A DNA stretch of 64,000 nt from positions 14,229,398 to 14,293,397 of the forward strand of contig JAUJPP010000003.1 in assembly GCA_030562195.1 (NCBI GenBank), given 5' to 3'. A model generated the notes under the pieces. The model was given only the letters and a program-made list of their open reading frames with translations. It had not been told where the DNA came from and ran no database searches. Shown piece by piece: positions 1 through 15,300 of this stretch. Numbering within the stretch: position 1 is the stretch's first letter; the number at the start of each line of letters is the position of its first letter. Position numbers and translations under genes: made by a program. The DNA is from Nipponacmea schrenckii. Taxonomy: Eukaryota; Mollusca; Gastropoda; Lottiidae.

Positions 1-187
1 GCCATAATAACAAGGCTGAAGTTAAATTGTTTCTTAGTTGCTGTATTACAACCATCATGGTCACATGTCTCCAAACATCCCTTGATTTTTTCTTCCACAT
101 TGTGCTCGTTAGTATACTTGATATCACCACAATGGCTACCCCAGTGGCTGTCTGAACAATCTCTGACCATTATACTACTTCCATCAG
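1..187 (-). CDS. qvr: Exon 3 of the Quiver-like gene (C-terminal half of the Ly6 domain, partial)
   Basis: The acceptor is TTTTTCAG (188-195). The split codon resolves to Ala, giving ...KGER-ADGSSIMVRDC. The exon contains five cysteines and ends the domain with the CDHDGCN signature. A K/Q-rich spacer and the start of a hydrophobic tail (FNFSLVIM) follow before the window ends, so the stop codon and GPI signal are not visible. Confidence 0.85.
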
Positions 188-3100
188 CTGAAAAACATTT
201 ATGTAGATAATAGAGTGAAGATAATAAACTCATTGCATGAATTCTTGGAAAATTGCTTCCATGCAGCCATTGCTCACAATGACATATCTCTCACATCTAA
301 ATCCTTTTGGGTACAACTTAACAGTTTCAATTTGTTTTTATCGATTTTATGACAGAAGACGAAAGTTTAAATTTCGCGTTTTTCTTTGAAACTTTCAGAA
401 AAAATTCAATCTCATAATTGGCTTTTTCTCGTAAGGTGAATAATAATTAGAAATCTGACGATAAGTAAAAAATACAATCGAGACAGAAAGTCATTAAGAA
501 GTCTACAGGTTAAAGGGAAGCAGAATAATTATAGAGACTATGGTAAGATCCAATATTCTTATTTCCCAGACAGACAGACAGACAAGCAAGTTCAGGTGGT
601 TATTAAAACCATCAAGTTACATTCATTTATGTCACTGTCCCCACAATATGTGACTGACTACTCTATTTCTTATACCAACCAACAGCAATCATCAGTGGCA
701 ATATATCAGGTCACTGTCTTGTTGGATCTATATTGTATTTTATTCACCAAATTTCAACAAACTTGAGATAAAGACTGTAGACTGAGACCAAGTATATAAT
801 ATTAAGAAATAAAGAAACGTTTTATGATCTTATAAAGGAATTTATCCTAAAAAGAACACAAAAAATCAACACTATAACCTACCTCTTTCTCCTTTTAATT
901 TGTAACAATGCGTTCCTCTAAAATAACCGTAATAACAATCTCTGGCTATAAAATGTAAAGTTTTTAATGTTCTGTCAAAACCGTCTTCACATCCTTCATT
1001 GTTACCACCTAATGATGTACAGGCATAACAGTCTATAGATAGCACTGTAATATACAAAATTATACAAATAAGAACAGATCATTTACATTTCAGAGCATGT
1101 AAATCAACTATTAGAACACAGTGATTTCTGAATAGATAATTTTTATACGCACACACATGTGGGCGTCTGCCCTTGTTCTTGAATTCTTTGTGGACATGAT
1201 AGGGGCTGGTTTCTGGATTTTAATTAAATTTGGCGTGAGTGTTTGTTATGATCAAGGATAAACCTTACTCAACAACAAACCAATCGAAATATATTTACTA
1301 TGAGATATGGCCTTTGTTCTTGAATTCTTTGTGGACCCGATAAAGAGCTGGTTTCTTGATGGATATTGATGAAACTTGATTTGAATGTTTGTAATAACCC
1401 AAGGGTGAACCGTATTGAAAATCAGACCAATCGAAATTTTATAGATTTTGATGAAACTGCCATTATAAATGCGGGCGTAATATTATGACAATCGCTATTT
1501 TTCTGTTATGTCATAGATAGAAGTATAGGTTTGGTCATTTTACATATGAAATAAACCTGCTTGCAACTTAACGGCGTTGAAATGACTCACATTTTGGAAT
1601 TTTCGACTTTATATATCAATCAATATAGAAAAATAGACAATAATAATAAACATAATCAAATATATATCATGAATGTATACATGTGTACATAAAAATACAA
1701 AAAACCAGTCGAGTGTATTCATAACACTAATGGCTATAGTGGAAACTAATAACTTCATAATAATACACTTTTGTTTTGTACTTGTATTTGCAAAGCTGGT
1801 TAAAAATACCTTCAAATTGTTTACAAAGCCTTCAGGAGGATTTCACCATAGGAATGGGTGATTTTGTGTCAAGTGTGTAAATGGAAATATTTAATTTGGT
1901 TTAAAACATTTTTTTTTGTTAATGTTATTAATGTTCCGTGTGTAATTACAAGTGCAAATGTAATTGCAGTGGGAAATTCAGACTTTTATATTGGTTTCTA
2001 TGGAAACATAAACTGCAGTTCCCAGTTTGCTCTAAAAACTGTAAGCAATAAAACAGAATAAGTAATACTATATTTATACTAATTTTAGAATGTTGTCAAT
2101 GTCTTAAAGATACAAACAATTTATCTTTAATATTGTTACAGTCAGTAACCATTCTTATTGATATTTGCTTGAGGCAAAACAAGATTTGATCAATAGATAA
2201 AGGGGTGGAAATTGAAGATTACTGGAAAATACTTCATGTATAGAAAGAGCTTTTATCTTATCGAATAGACTTTCTTGTCTTGTAGTCATTTATTATGACA
2301 AGTACGTCAAGTAGCCATAAGAAACATTGAATGTTTATGGGTTACAGACATCATTGAAGCCTGTCACAACTTAATTTTTTTACATTATGAAATCTTATAA
2401 ATAAAAATACTGTCATTAAAACGCTTGATTTTCCTTTGTATAAATCGTCTAATCCTTATGGTATCTCACAGATAGCTGTGACGTCATAGCTTCCACTAAT
2501 ATGTGACGATCAACCATAAAGTTTTACAAAAATTGAGAAAATTACGTTTCCTTTACACATTCCTATGGAAGCATGGAGGGGACATTTGAAAAAAATATAT
2601 AAATCGTGGCCACGACATAGTATCTCGTGGCCACGACTTAGATAACTGGTGACCACGAGACATTTATAAGCGATAAACACATGATTATTGTGTTGTATAT
2701 GCAATATAATACATATAAGATTATTTTATTGCTTCCAGTATCAGAAAACTTACGGAGTCGCAATAATTGTGAAGTTGGCCTCGTGATACTTAGTCGTGGC
2801 CACGAGATACTTAAGTCGTGGCCACGAGATACTTAAGTCGTGGCCACGAGATACTAAGTCGTGGCCACGAGATGCTAAGTTGGAGCCACGAGATGCTAAG
2901 TCGTGGCCACGAGATGCTAAGTCGTGGCCACGAGATACTAAGTCGTGGCCACGAGTTAAATATTTTTTTTCCTTATTTCCCTTCCATGCTTCCATACATT
3001 CCAGAAACTCCATGATAGATCCTGTAATCTTGTTCCAGACAGCACAAGGTAGACAAATTATAATAACAATTCACTTCTTTTAGCTAACGAGTAGTAAGAG

Positions 3101-6100
3101 CTATTCGGTCAGAATTATTTAGTCTGTTTTGTGCCAATGTCATTAAGAATAAGACGTTTGAATTCCTAGGTCTGTAATTATTGACAGATAGACTTTAAAA
3201 AGTATAGACAGTTCGATTTAACAACACGACATAGATACACTCCAGATCCCTTATCACCGGCGAAGCTTATTATAATTCACTAGAGGCCAGTTATACACTT
3301 GATATCAACCAAATGGATTGAAACCATATAATCAAGTCTGTTGATGATCGGTCTATTTTCTTGTCTCTCCATCCAACAATAGACAGAAACCTTACCACGC
3401 AATCTATCTATCACACACCAAAGATCGAGTCTTCCAATAAAACTCTGCTATCTGAAAACAATAATATTTGAAGATTTGTCGATAGCAAGGTAATCTTACA
3501 TGTCTTTTATAAAACTAAATAAACTCCCAATATGCCATGTTCAAAATAAATGAACGTAACTCGATTACGAAGGCCTTTATTTTTTTTCAATTTCAATTCT
3601 CGAACTAAGATACAAGACATGGTTATGTCCTTCTTCATTACAGACTTCAATGGACAGATAAAAAAAAAACGGAAGGAAATCGCAAATCTCTGATCTAAAA
3701 CAGTGCATGAAAATAAATATGAACCTAATAATTGGAAAGTGTCATAGGCCAATGACTTGGTAATTGTAGCTGTTAATTCTGTTCCTAGAAAATTGCAGTG
3801 ATAAAACACTAGTTAACAACTATCACGCAAGTATTAACAAGGAGCCCCCAGCAACGATAAACATCTCGAAAGTCAAACCAGAAACTCATATAGACACTCG
3901 GGAGATTTTTCAGGTCGCTATCTTGACATTGAAATATCATATTTTAAATACATCTTTTTAGTAGAAAATCCCAAGTCTCATTGAAATCATACCAGACTAT
4001 ATAACTTAACATCAATCTCATTTGTTTTAATGGAAAAGATACACATAGGAAGCTACAAATCATGGCTTATTGAATCTTTAAAATCTATTTGAAGCTGAAT
4101 CTCTGGTCTTTTTCACTAAACTTTTATAAAAACTCATTGCGTCTTATGTGGAGTATAAATTATAAAGGATCCTTCCACATCACCAGGAATTAGATATGCG
4201 TACATGGGATCGTTAAAATTCTCCTATATCTTTACAAGTATCGAACGTTAGAATTAAATCGGATGCTGTTGTCGGAGTATTTTGCAATCTCTCCTAACAG
4301 ATAAATTACAATTAACAATGATAAAGTTGTTGTTCCTTTAAGACTATGTTCACGTGGCGAATATGACAGACATGACTAACCAAACTACTCAGTGATATGT
4401 TTTGATCTATGAATTATAATGGACTTCTCGTCGTTTTGATAATATTAACACTCATTCCCCTCGGATACTTTTATTCATTAGCTATATAATGTAGTGTACT
4501 ATGTAACTGTTTAAATATTCTGAGTCAATTGCTGAGCCATTTTGTCATAATGATAACAAGATAATTCCCTGAATAATAACTTGAATACCATTTGAATAAT
4601 AAATATTACAAATTCTCGCCAGTTAAAAGAAAATACTACATGTCGGGTTACTTACGTAGAGATAGCTGGTAAGGCATAGAAACATACCTCCAACTACCAG
4701 TTGCCAGAAATGATAACAAAATAAATCGTCTCATGAATCAAAAACGTTTATCGAATTGTCATCAACTTCAAAGGTAAACATCAAACACTGTTAATCCTGT
4801 GATATTACCTGCATTATTATCGCCTTACAATATCACATGCTCAGCAATTTAAAAGTTTCATAAAAATCAGTTAACTGCACCATCTATCCTACAAACCGAA
4901 TTTAACGATTACCTGCATTATTATCTCCTTACAATATCACATGCTCAGCAATTTAAAAGTTTCATAAAAATCAGTTAACTGCACCATCTATCCTACAAAC
5001 CGAATTTAACGATTACCTGCATTATTATCTCCTTACAATATCACATGCTCAGCAATTTAAAAGTTTCATAAAAATCAGTTAACTGCACCATCTATCCTAC
5101 AAACCGAATTTAACGATTACCTGCATTATTATCTCCTTACAATATCACATGCTCAGCAATTTAAAAGTTTCATAAAAATCAGTTAACTGCACCATCTATC
5201 CTACAAACCGAATTTAACAAGTTTCATATAATTCATAGGCAAAACTCCGAAACCAGCCAACAAATTTTTACCAAATTCGAGCTTGACTGATATCTCCATC
5301 ACTCTGGCTATTTGTCATACACACTGTAATTGCACAATACATCCGAAACCTGAATGTATACATATATACATGTACCAAGATTCAATAAACCGGATAAAAA
5401 CCGGAGCCTCTATCGTGCCTACAAGAAGTGTGAATGGACCAACGGACGGAAAGGGACCACGGCAAAATATATCCGTTGGCGTTTAAAATCGGAACAGGGC
5501 GAATCCTATCTAAATCTTTAGCAAATCAAAGTTTCTGCTTAAATGTGTCTTTAAACTAAAGCTCAACACCGCCAACAAGCGCAAGGATGGCTCAGTGAGC
5601 AAACAGATAGCAGTAAAATTCTAGTACATGTACTTAACAAGAACAAAATAAAATCCCAAAGTATCGAAAAAAAAAAATCAGCAAATCTTACTTTGAAAGT
5701 TAAATATCTTTTATACATTGTATTAAGATATGTATTGCGGTGGTACAGAATGAAAATGAATATGGATAGCTTTCTCTTTCAGTATTCATGTACTGAATTT
5801 TATTATTCTTATGAGCAGCAAATCATCTGTGCATAAATAGATCTGTGTGCCTAATATAACTTTTTTTCTCTAGAACATTAACGCTGTTGGAATTTAAGTA
5901 ATATACGTTTGTAACTACATTAATCCCTGTCACATAGTAGGCTACTTCCTATATTTACGACGTGACATTGACCAGAACTAGATTGGCAGTAAGAAAACAT
6001 CTGTCGTGTAAATATTAAGTTATCAATCGAAGAAAACACGCCTATATAACAATATCATCACTAATCTTCAAATTAGTAGAATCGAAAATCAGGGATACTT

Positions 6101-6262
6101 GATTTAACTCTTCTGAAAGGGTTTTCAAGTGCCAACATCTATTGCCTTGTCAATTTACCCTACTAAAAGTGATTATTGCGGCGGTGAGTTCCTCTTGTTC
6201 TATAATGTTTGATGTGCGATCTTTACTTTTCGGTTTTACAGCTATCTGATTATTATTATTAT

Positions 6263-6311
<49 letters not shown>

Positions 6312-9300
6312 GTCAATCTAGGAAGTAACCGAATGAGTCAATAACAATGTAGTGCTCGCTGACTAGCGTTACATGTATTACCATGTACTTAAAATGGATG
6401 ACTTGAGATACAATCCCGAGGGTTTTATCGATTAAATTATGAAAAAGATACAAGATAAGTACTTTGATGTAATTAAATTCTTCGTTAATGTATATTCCCA
6501 AATTCATTTCCGACATGTACATATATTTTATGGTTTTAATTTCAGATCCAGTAATTATCTAGCAGACTATATCAACAGTTTATCGTCAATTATCCTCTAT
6601 TATCCCATTAAAAAGCAATTTGGCGCAAATATACTGAAGCTTTTCCGTGCAGAGAGATTTATATTAAAAAACTTCTATTATTCTTTTCATTGAGTTATTT
6701 TTATTTTGACGCAAAAATAGCTTTACCCTTGTCGACAATAGTTAGAACTTAAAGGGGCACAGGCTTGATTTGTTTCGGAAAATCATCCGACAGCCTCAAA
6801 CACATGAAATCTTTTGTTTTTGCTAATCAGACATAGTCTACAGAGCTTACCTTTGAAATTTGAGCCTTCAAATCCATGGGTATACATATTTATCCGTGTT
6901 TGAAAATCATAATGTCTTAAGATATTATGAACGTCCCGCCATATTGGAAAATCAAAGAGTTATAAATAGGCTACTGCGCATGCCCACACTGATAAAACAA
7001 AAAGAAAGTACATGTAATAACAATTGTAGATTTTGTCAACAGGACACACAATTTTCAGACTGACTGAAGACCAGCCGCGTACAGCACGGAAAAAAAAATA
7101 AAAAGTGAAATTTTTGAGGTATATTTCAAGGTATTTTGCGATTTTCTTAGAGCTTGAGTATTTCTGAGGACTGTTTAAATGTAAAAAAGGCCCAAAACGA
7201 CCACTAAATATCAAGATTGTGCCCCTTTAAATAAGTCTCAGGTAAAAGCAGTATCATTCTCAAAGGATCGACTCACAGTTTTCTCTGTATTTGAAAAGGA
7301 TAGATTTGTCTCTAATTGGTGGTCCCGAAAACAAAACAAAAAGAGTTGTGCAGAACTAGGGATATACATAGCAATCATAAAAATAAATATACAAAGCCAC
7401 TTCGGAGGCTTGAGATCATACTATTTTTCAAACAATGTTTTAGCATTTGGTAGGATAAACAATGTTTAAGCATTCGGTAGGCATTATTCATTCATTAATC
7501 TCAAGATATAATATCAAAGGTATGATTATTTCTAACTGGTGAATACTTTAAATAATTATGTGATGTACCTTTTATGGTCTCGAATTGGTACTTTTATATT
7601 CGTTGTCTTTTTAAAAAAAATTTATTGATTTGAATTCTGAAATGTCTCATTTCACCTGAAAATACCTTGGATTAAAATATACAGATTAATTGGTTTATAT
7701 GTGTATTTATTTTATACCATTCTATATAATTGATTTTGTGGACACTTATTAAGACCATCTTCCATCAATTTAATTGGTTTAATTCTAAAACTAAGCTCTT
7801 CAATAAGTGCTCACAAGTAATTATTATTATTTGCTCGTAATATTCTCTAAAACCATACATGCTGTAATAGCAAGTATCGACCTTCGCTTCTATCATAAAC
7901 AAAAATTGATCACATTTCACCCATTTATGACATTTTAATGTTCTTATGATTTAACCATTAAAGAGAAAACGGTGAGTCTATTTCCACAACACAGCATTGA
8001 AACTAAATGCTATCTTTCGATTAATATTAAATCAATAAAATGAGTTAGAAATGAAAATACAAAAACTGCTGTAGAATTGAAAGGAATGCGTCTGTTTCAG
8101 TATAATAACATATCTATATTATCAATAACAATATCAACTGTTAGAATATGATTATAAAATTTCCTCCCGTCTATATGAAAAGATTTTATTGTATTGCACA
8201 ATCAAAGTATTACCATACCAACACTAATGGCAGTTTTATTTATTCTTACGAATAATTTTGATTCACTCTTGCTAGACATAAAAATTGTCTATTGTGTCTT
8301 GTCCTAATTTGAAAGACGCACCAAGAAATTTTTAACGTTAATCTCTCGTGAAGAAATCTAGATCAAGGTTTGATAGTTCAAAAAAGCGTTGTATTCAATA
8401 ATCCATTTCGATGATGATACTTAATTGGTGTAAAACCGACCACCATGCATCTGTTTGAATTAAAAAAAAAACACGTATGTATGGCGGCTGAGTCATACAG
8501 TCAGTGAGACCAAATTTTACGAATCAGATAAAGTGAATCACATAATAAAAATTGTTTTAAATTTGATTGTTGTGACCTTATTTTAGATTAAAGTTTTTCG
8601 TCTGTCTACTTTTCACCAGAAAAATCTATAAATATTTAATTAGGCATCTGGTCTAGAGGTTAACAATATACGTAGATTTATTTATTATTTATTAAATAAC
8701 TGATACCATATCAACAAGAAATTGTCATCTATTTTAATTGCACTTAGAATTTTTCTCGTGAAATTATTCAACCTAGTGTCTGTCTACCTACTGATCAAAA
8801 TTGTTTTCATAACTGATTGATATCATTATATTATATAATACAGATATTGTGGTTTGGCATCGCATACACAAATGAACTCAATTGCAAATCGAACATTGTA
8901 GAATCAACCAAAGAAAATTCAAATTATTCAACAGTTACATGATTTTAATTTTAAAACAGATCCACAATATCAGATTTCTATTGTCATCGTCATTTATCAT
9001 TTGTACAGGCATGGCATTAGACAATGTATCAAGATTCTACTTCCGATTGTCAAACTGTGGGTTAACATGACCATGCTATAACACTAATAAGAGCAAAAAG
9101 GTTTTCCATCGATTTTAACTAGGACAGCGAAATCTTCAAAGACTGCCTATTAATTTACCAGCCGTCTAGTTATTTATGTTATAAATGAAAGAAGTATTCC
9201 TTGCGGAGTCCAGTTTGTTACCACGTTCCTCTAAGTAACTGATATAATTCATTCTCAGTCTGATTCTAGAAAATTGACTCCAACCACGTAGAATAATTTC

Positions 9301-12300
9301 ATTCTTTTGACATCTAGTCAACCATGTGCAGAAAGCTGAATCTAAAAGAAACACCTTGTGCAATATGACTATATTGTGACAATAATCCATTTTGTGAACA
9401 TTTATAGGATAGTTTATCTGTTCTTGAATGCGTCATCCAAAGAAATACCTATGAATCACTAGTTTAGGACTTCTGATTTTGCTGAGAGCATATTTTGGTC
9501 ATTCAGTTACTACAAGAGTAGAATATTTACATTACTGTATTGCTGATGAAATCAGTCCTTTCTATAAAAAATCATATTTTTGGATAATAAAACCAAATAC
9601 TTAGTGAAAAGTAAAACATGAGGTGGATTTGAAATGGGTTTTATTGATCGGACAGTAAACCAAGGCCTCGTGTGCTACAGACCGTGTGCTTAATTCCCTA
9701 ATCACCACTGTGTGGTCCCCTTTGCAAAACAATAGGACGTAAAACTCCATTCATTTTTTTTTTCATATTGTGGCACATGGTGTTAAATGTACATCAAGAA
9801 CGAAAGAATGGAAGCAGGTGATTAATTTACATTAGATAATTAACACTAAAATAATTTTTCGTCAACACTAACAGTGGATTAAGTTGATAACTTATCGATT
9901 CGGGTGTTTTTTGTCAACCTTTTCTATACAACCGACTGTTTTACTGGAATTGTTGGTTACGTTAATATCTTACTCACGATCATCCTGTCTTGCAAAATAA
10001 GATTTATGTTGCAATATCTAGTACAATTAGTATTAACCTAATTTAATCAGCCCTATTACATTGTTACCCTATTAATCTGTTTCTAGTACAGAAGTACACA
10101 AAAAGTCGACATTGGATGATTTTGTCATTTCTTTATTTCTGAAGTGCTAAACATCATCGAATGTCGCTAGTATTCTAAATGTAGCTTCATTGCGACTCGT
10201 ACAATCGACATGAGCGAGGCGCTATATATATAAATTGACCAATTTTATTTTTATATTATGCGATACTAAGGCAGTGGTGCTCCCTTGAAATTTTGATTTC
10301 CCCCAAAATGGCATCGGTGTTTAATCCATCCATTTATCTGATTCTTCTTTCTTGAGTCAGTTCTTTGACTCTCTCAGTCGAAAAATGCACCTTAGCTCAA
10401 TTATTCTGGATGATTTTTTTTATGAATGTGATGAATATATGTATATATTAAGCTATATGAACTGAATATGGATTGAATAATAAATTGATCTCTGAAAAAT
10501 GGATGTTTAATTTTACCAAGAATTGATGACAAACCAGGCTGCGTATTCTCGAAAGGATTTTAGCTCTAAGATATACTAAAATCTTTACCTCTAACACTGT
10601 TACTTGGATATATATAATTTCCAAATACGGGGACTGGTCACTCGTCTACTATATATTAAAAAATATAAAAAGTTAGCGTGGGCATTAACATAGTGATGAG
10701 TAATTTAGACCAAGAAATCTTTTAGTATTTCTGTCTATTTTTTTTCTTGTTTCAATACGAAAAAGTAATAAAGGAGAATATTTGTTGTACATTACAAATC
10801 TGTTCATCAATAACCATTTGCCAACTCATCTCAATATGTCGAGTAAGGTCTATTGTATTTTCAATTTCAGGAACAGAAGCGATAATTATGGTATCTATCA
10901 ACCTTGAAAACTGGTGATTCTCTAAGAATTGGTTAAAAGCTTGTAGCAATAGTCGTGTTGTGTAATATTTACTCAGACTTTATAATCTGATTTATCTCTC
11001 CAATCGATTTTCAACCAATTCACAACCCAATTACCACCGTGCAGACTGTAAGTAATTGAAAATTTAAGACAACTTGTTGGATTTTGTTGTCCTCTGATGC
11101 CTGATCGGGTGAATTTCTCGACATTAAACACTGTTTTCATACTTCACATTTCATTGGTGAACATTATCACTATAAAATATTGAAGCTCGAAGCTCTTAGA
11201 AACTTAGTTGATATCAAACATTAAATAACTGACTTTGATCTCAGTTGGATAGTAAAATTGATAGCGTAAAAAACAAATTAGTTTTACAATATGCCTGCAA
11301 TCATCTTGAACAGTATTCAATATCAGATAATTTGATATCATCTTCTCATTATAGCAGTGTGATGTGTTTGAAGTTTTAAATCCAACTACATCCAATACAA
11401 GTAACATGGGTCATCCTGAAGGTCAGAATTGTTTTTTTTTTGTACCGACTGAAGCGATAACATAGCACAGCATTAACTTGAGAATTGTAAGAGAATAATA
11501 AATAGGTTTTCCTAACAAAAACGATTTAAAAACGATTTTGACTAGGTAGTTTTAACATAATGTCTTAAGGCAGTGCACCGCAAAAATAATTTTTTTTTCT
11601 AAGAATTCTTTGATCAGCATAACTGTAACAATTGTTTATAATGAATGTTTTAACTAGAGTGATTAAGAAATTCTATATATTTTTATTTAAATTGTTACAG
11701 GGATGTACTGTGACACACAGAATATAACTATAAGCACAGAGAGGGTCACGTATATATATAGTTTGATCAGATAAGGTATAATCAAATAACTCAAATATTA
11801 AATCTGCATAAAGTTAATATCAAAGTTTAAATAAGCAATCAACATTCCAGAGAAATGATTCAACATATTTTCAGTTAATTTACATGTATGTTATACGTTA
11901 TTACCTTCAAATCTCAATCCGGTTTCAATGTCAGACCAGTCGATGTAGTTCTGATATAGGACAACGAAGTTACCATTATTCACCATGGCACTAATACACT
12001 TTTATCTGAGTTGACTCAATATATGAAACACATGAGATCATCGACAGTTCCATTATCAGATCTTACCATTTGTTTTAGTACGATCTTAATCATTAATAAT
12101 TTAAATGACTTTTGATTGTTACTAGATGTTATCTATAGGAGACGAACTTATTTCCCTCTCTCTATTGGTTTGAGATATTATCTTCAAGTGAGTCTGTATA
12201 CTAGTTGTCACTGGAACTCTACAGAGACTGCAGTGAGAATAATATAATGAAAATGGTTTTCAAACACACATCAGTCAGGTTCTTCTTATTTTCACTTTAT

Positions 12301-15300
12301 TGATTAAAGAAAACAACAGATAACGAGTCAGTTGAAATGAATTTTTTCATTTCCCAATCACACTTGAAAATAAAATATGACGTGACATAACTGACAAGAG
12401 AAAACTCTCAGTTAACCATACCAATTCTGTTTGAAGAAATAACATTGATTTTCTCTCTTACTGTCATTTTCCTATAACTGCCTTCCTACCGGGAACCACG
12501 TTAATTCAATTTTTATTCAAATTAAGAAATCTGTAATATATCTTATTGATAATCTTATAAATAATCCAAGAACTTCAATGATTATCAATTATTCACGAAC
12601 TTGAGACGGAAAAAATCAAATCAGCTTCAGATGAGATATCTTTTCGAAAATATTTTCGAAGGAAATTAATGGAAATGTGGTTATTTTCTATCTAATTGTT
12701 ATTGTTTTTTTTAGTCCAGTAAGAACAGCTATGGTTAATGTGTTGGCTGTTAGTTTCAGTTATTTAATAATGACATTGGGTTTAAAGTTTATTTAATTTA
12801 GGTTAAAATCAATTTTAATTCTGACTGCGTATGCAACAACAAAGGAGTCTAAAAGACACCCAATATTGTTAATGTTCATTAATCAGTTAGGATTTTTGTT
12901 TTGTAAATGAAAGTTGAGCTAATATGTTAATGATACATAAACCGTTGAAATATTCCTATTGCTTTTCGTGTAGTGTTTGATTTGATGATATTTGAATTGA
13001 TTTCAAAATGAAAATCAGAATGTGTATATGCCTTAAACAGACATGAACACTAGGAATAGTTGCATCAATGTTTAAACTGTGTGTCCTGACAAACAATAGT
13101 CCGAGGCACGACACAGAGCTGATCCATGTATGATTGTATATTCATACTTCGATTGTGTGAAGGAGATGAATACATCTGAAATTATTTCTACACTATCTAA
13201 ATCTCATATTACATACAGGTTTTCTAAATAAAACAATGGTTTAGGTATAATGGTGAATAGTTTAAAGATCAAGGCTGATTATCATAAACATTCGATTCTA
13301 CTCTACCTTTTATTTTTTAAACAATTTCATCTTTGTTTAAACAAATGGGGCTTTAGATTACTATTTCTATTATAAATAAGTTTTAACACTCTTTCTGTGG
13401 CATAAATTACCCACATATAAACTGTTTAAAATGGGTAAAGATAAAAGATGAGAGAGTTATTCCCAGTTTCTGATGTATCAATATGGGTTTTGGTATATAT
13501 GCGAATATATATTTAATTAAATCCATCCAAGGAATCATACATTATCATTATCATTATTATGAACAATAGGAAACCAAACAATTTGTTTCGTAATTCGTCG
13601 CAATAGATTAAATAACTGTTTGAATCCATTTTACCTGGTTAATGGGTTTGACGTTTATGGAATGTGATTTAAGCTGAATCGCAAGTTACGCTTCCTTTGT
13701 AATCGTAATAGATCATGATGTAACAGGCAAAATCAATATATTACATTCATGAATGTTTTATTTCACTTTACCCAATAAGTGACTTAATAATTATTATATT
13801 TTTATAAACTTTAAATCAATATTGGAATAAAATTGCAAAGTAAAGATTCGTGTATTTAGAGACACAAAGCAATGTCTGTGAGATATCTGTCTCAACTTAA
13901 AGAGATCATCACAGATAGATTTTTAATCTGTGTAAATAATTCTAATTGGGCACGACTTAAACACATGTGGATGAATAAAATGAGTCCATATTCTAAATTT
14001 TTCATCTTTGAATAAGAATACCGGAAAAAAGCAGAAATATAATTGACCCCATGTATCATTGTCCTACAATTAACGTGATTGCAATCATGGTTTTGAACTT
14101 AAAATGATTTGAGTTTTGCTGAAGTCCAACTTAAAGGATCAATAATAAGTGTATAACCAAGATGGAATAATGATCTAGATCTTTCTTAATGATTATTCAT
14201 ATTGATCATGTGAACAATATACTAGCTTGACTATATTTATATTAACATCTCATATATTAATTAGTCCCACTAGTCCCACAATCTATAATTAAATTAAAAT
14301 TTGACCAGAAGCGGCCTTATTTATCCTCACATATAGGCCTACTACCCAAAACACCTTTAAAATTCAAATTTCCATAGTTGGTTACGACTCTTTGTGTTAT
14401 ATACATAAGAGGTGAATAAAGAGTAACTTTCGATCAAATCCGTTTTAAGTGGAAATACATAAAGTAAACCTTATGAGATTCAGATCTGGGAGGTGGGGCA
14501 AGTTTGCGCGGAACAACCAAACCCCTCAATCACATTCCATATAGGTGGTGCACTTTAACCCTCAGTGAAAAGCTGAACGTGTCCTTGATGGATTCTAGAT
14601 ACCACAATAAAATGTAACAAAATGCTTTGTTTCAAAGAAAAAATCTCACACCATTGGACTGTATATAGTTATTGGACAATCTTTGTTTCCCAAGCCTGTT
14701 TACAAAATAGACACAATCTGTATTCTTTCTAAAAAAGACTATAATTACTTTACGGAAATAGAGCCATCAGAACTGACTACCTCATTGTTGTCAAAGTAAA
14801 CTTATTTCCCTACCCACATACTAACTCATCATACATCTACAACATTTCGTGTATTATAGACGTAATTTGAGGGTATAATTCTGTCATCATCTGTAATCCA
14901 CATGTCATAACATTATCTATGAACTTTAAATGTTTATATAAGAAATAACAATACCCAGTACCTAGATATTCCTGGGTTATTCTGACTTTAGTTCCAATAG
15001 TTTATATTCACTTAATTTCCTGCCACTAGTGCATTTTATCGATGCTTTAATTCTCTTGACACTATGAATTGACACAAACAATTTATAGTGAGAGATATTT
15101 TAAACTTTAACCTAACAAAAGATTTGAATATATTTCCAATTAAGAAAAGTTGGACTATTTAACTCTATTGCTTAATGGTTTTTATCATGTAAAGTATAAT
15201 TGATTATGACTAAAAAAAAAAAAAGAAGAGTTTATACCGTATTTACCATTTGTCTGGAGATTACCCATTTCAATCTGAGTGAATTATTTAATGAAAAAAT

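Noticed and set aside
2750..3083. Open frames on both strands at 2750-3083 encoding repeated 'RGHDL' or 'SWPRD' peptides
   Set aside because: They translate the palindromic minisatellite in several frames, have no splice context or domain, and lie in the intron of the Quiver-like gene.
4807..5220. CRISPR-like array
   Set aside because: The 104 bp units are contiguous with no unique spacers, and the window is animal nuclear DNA.
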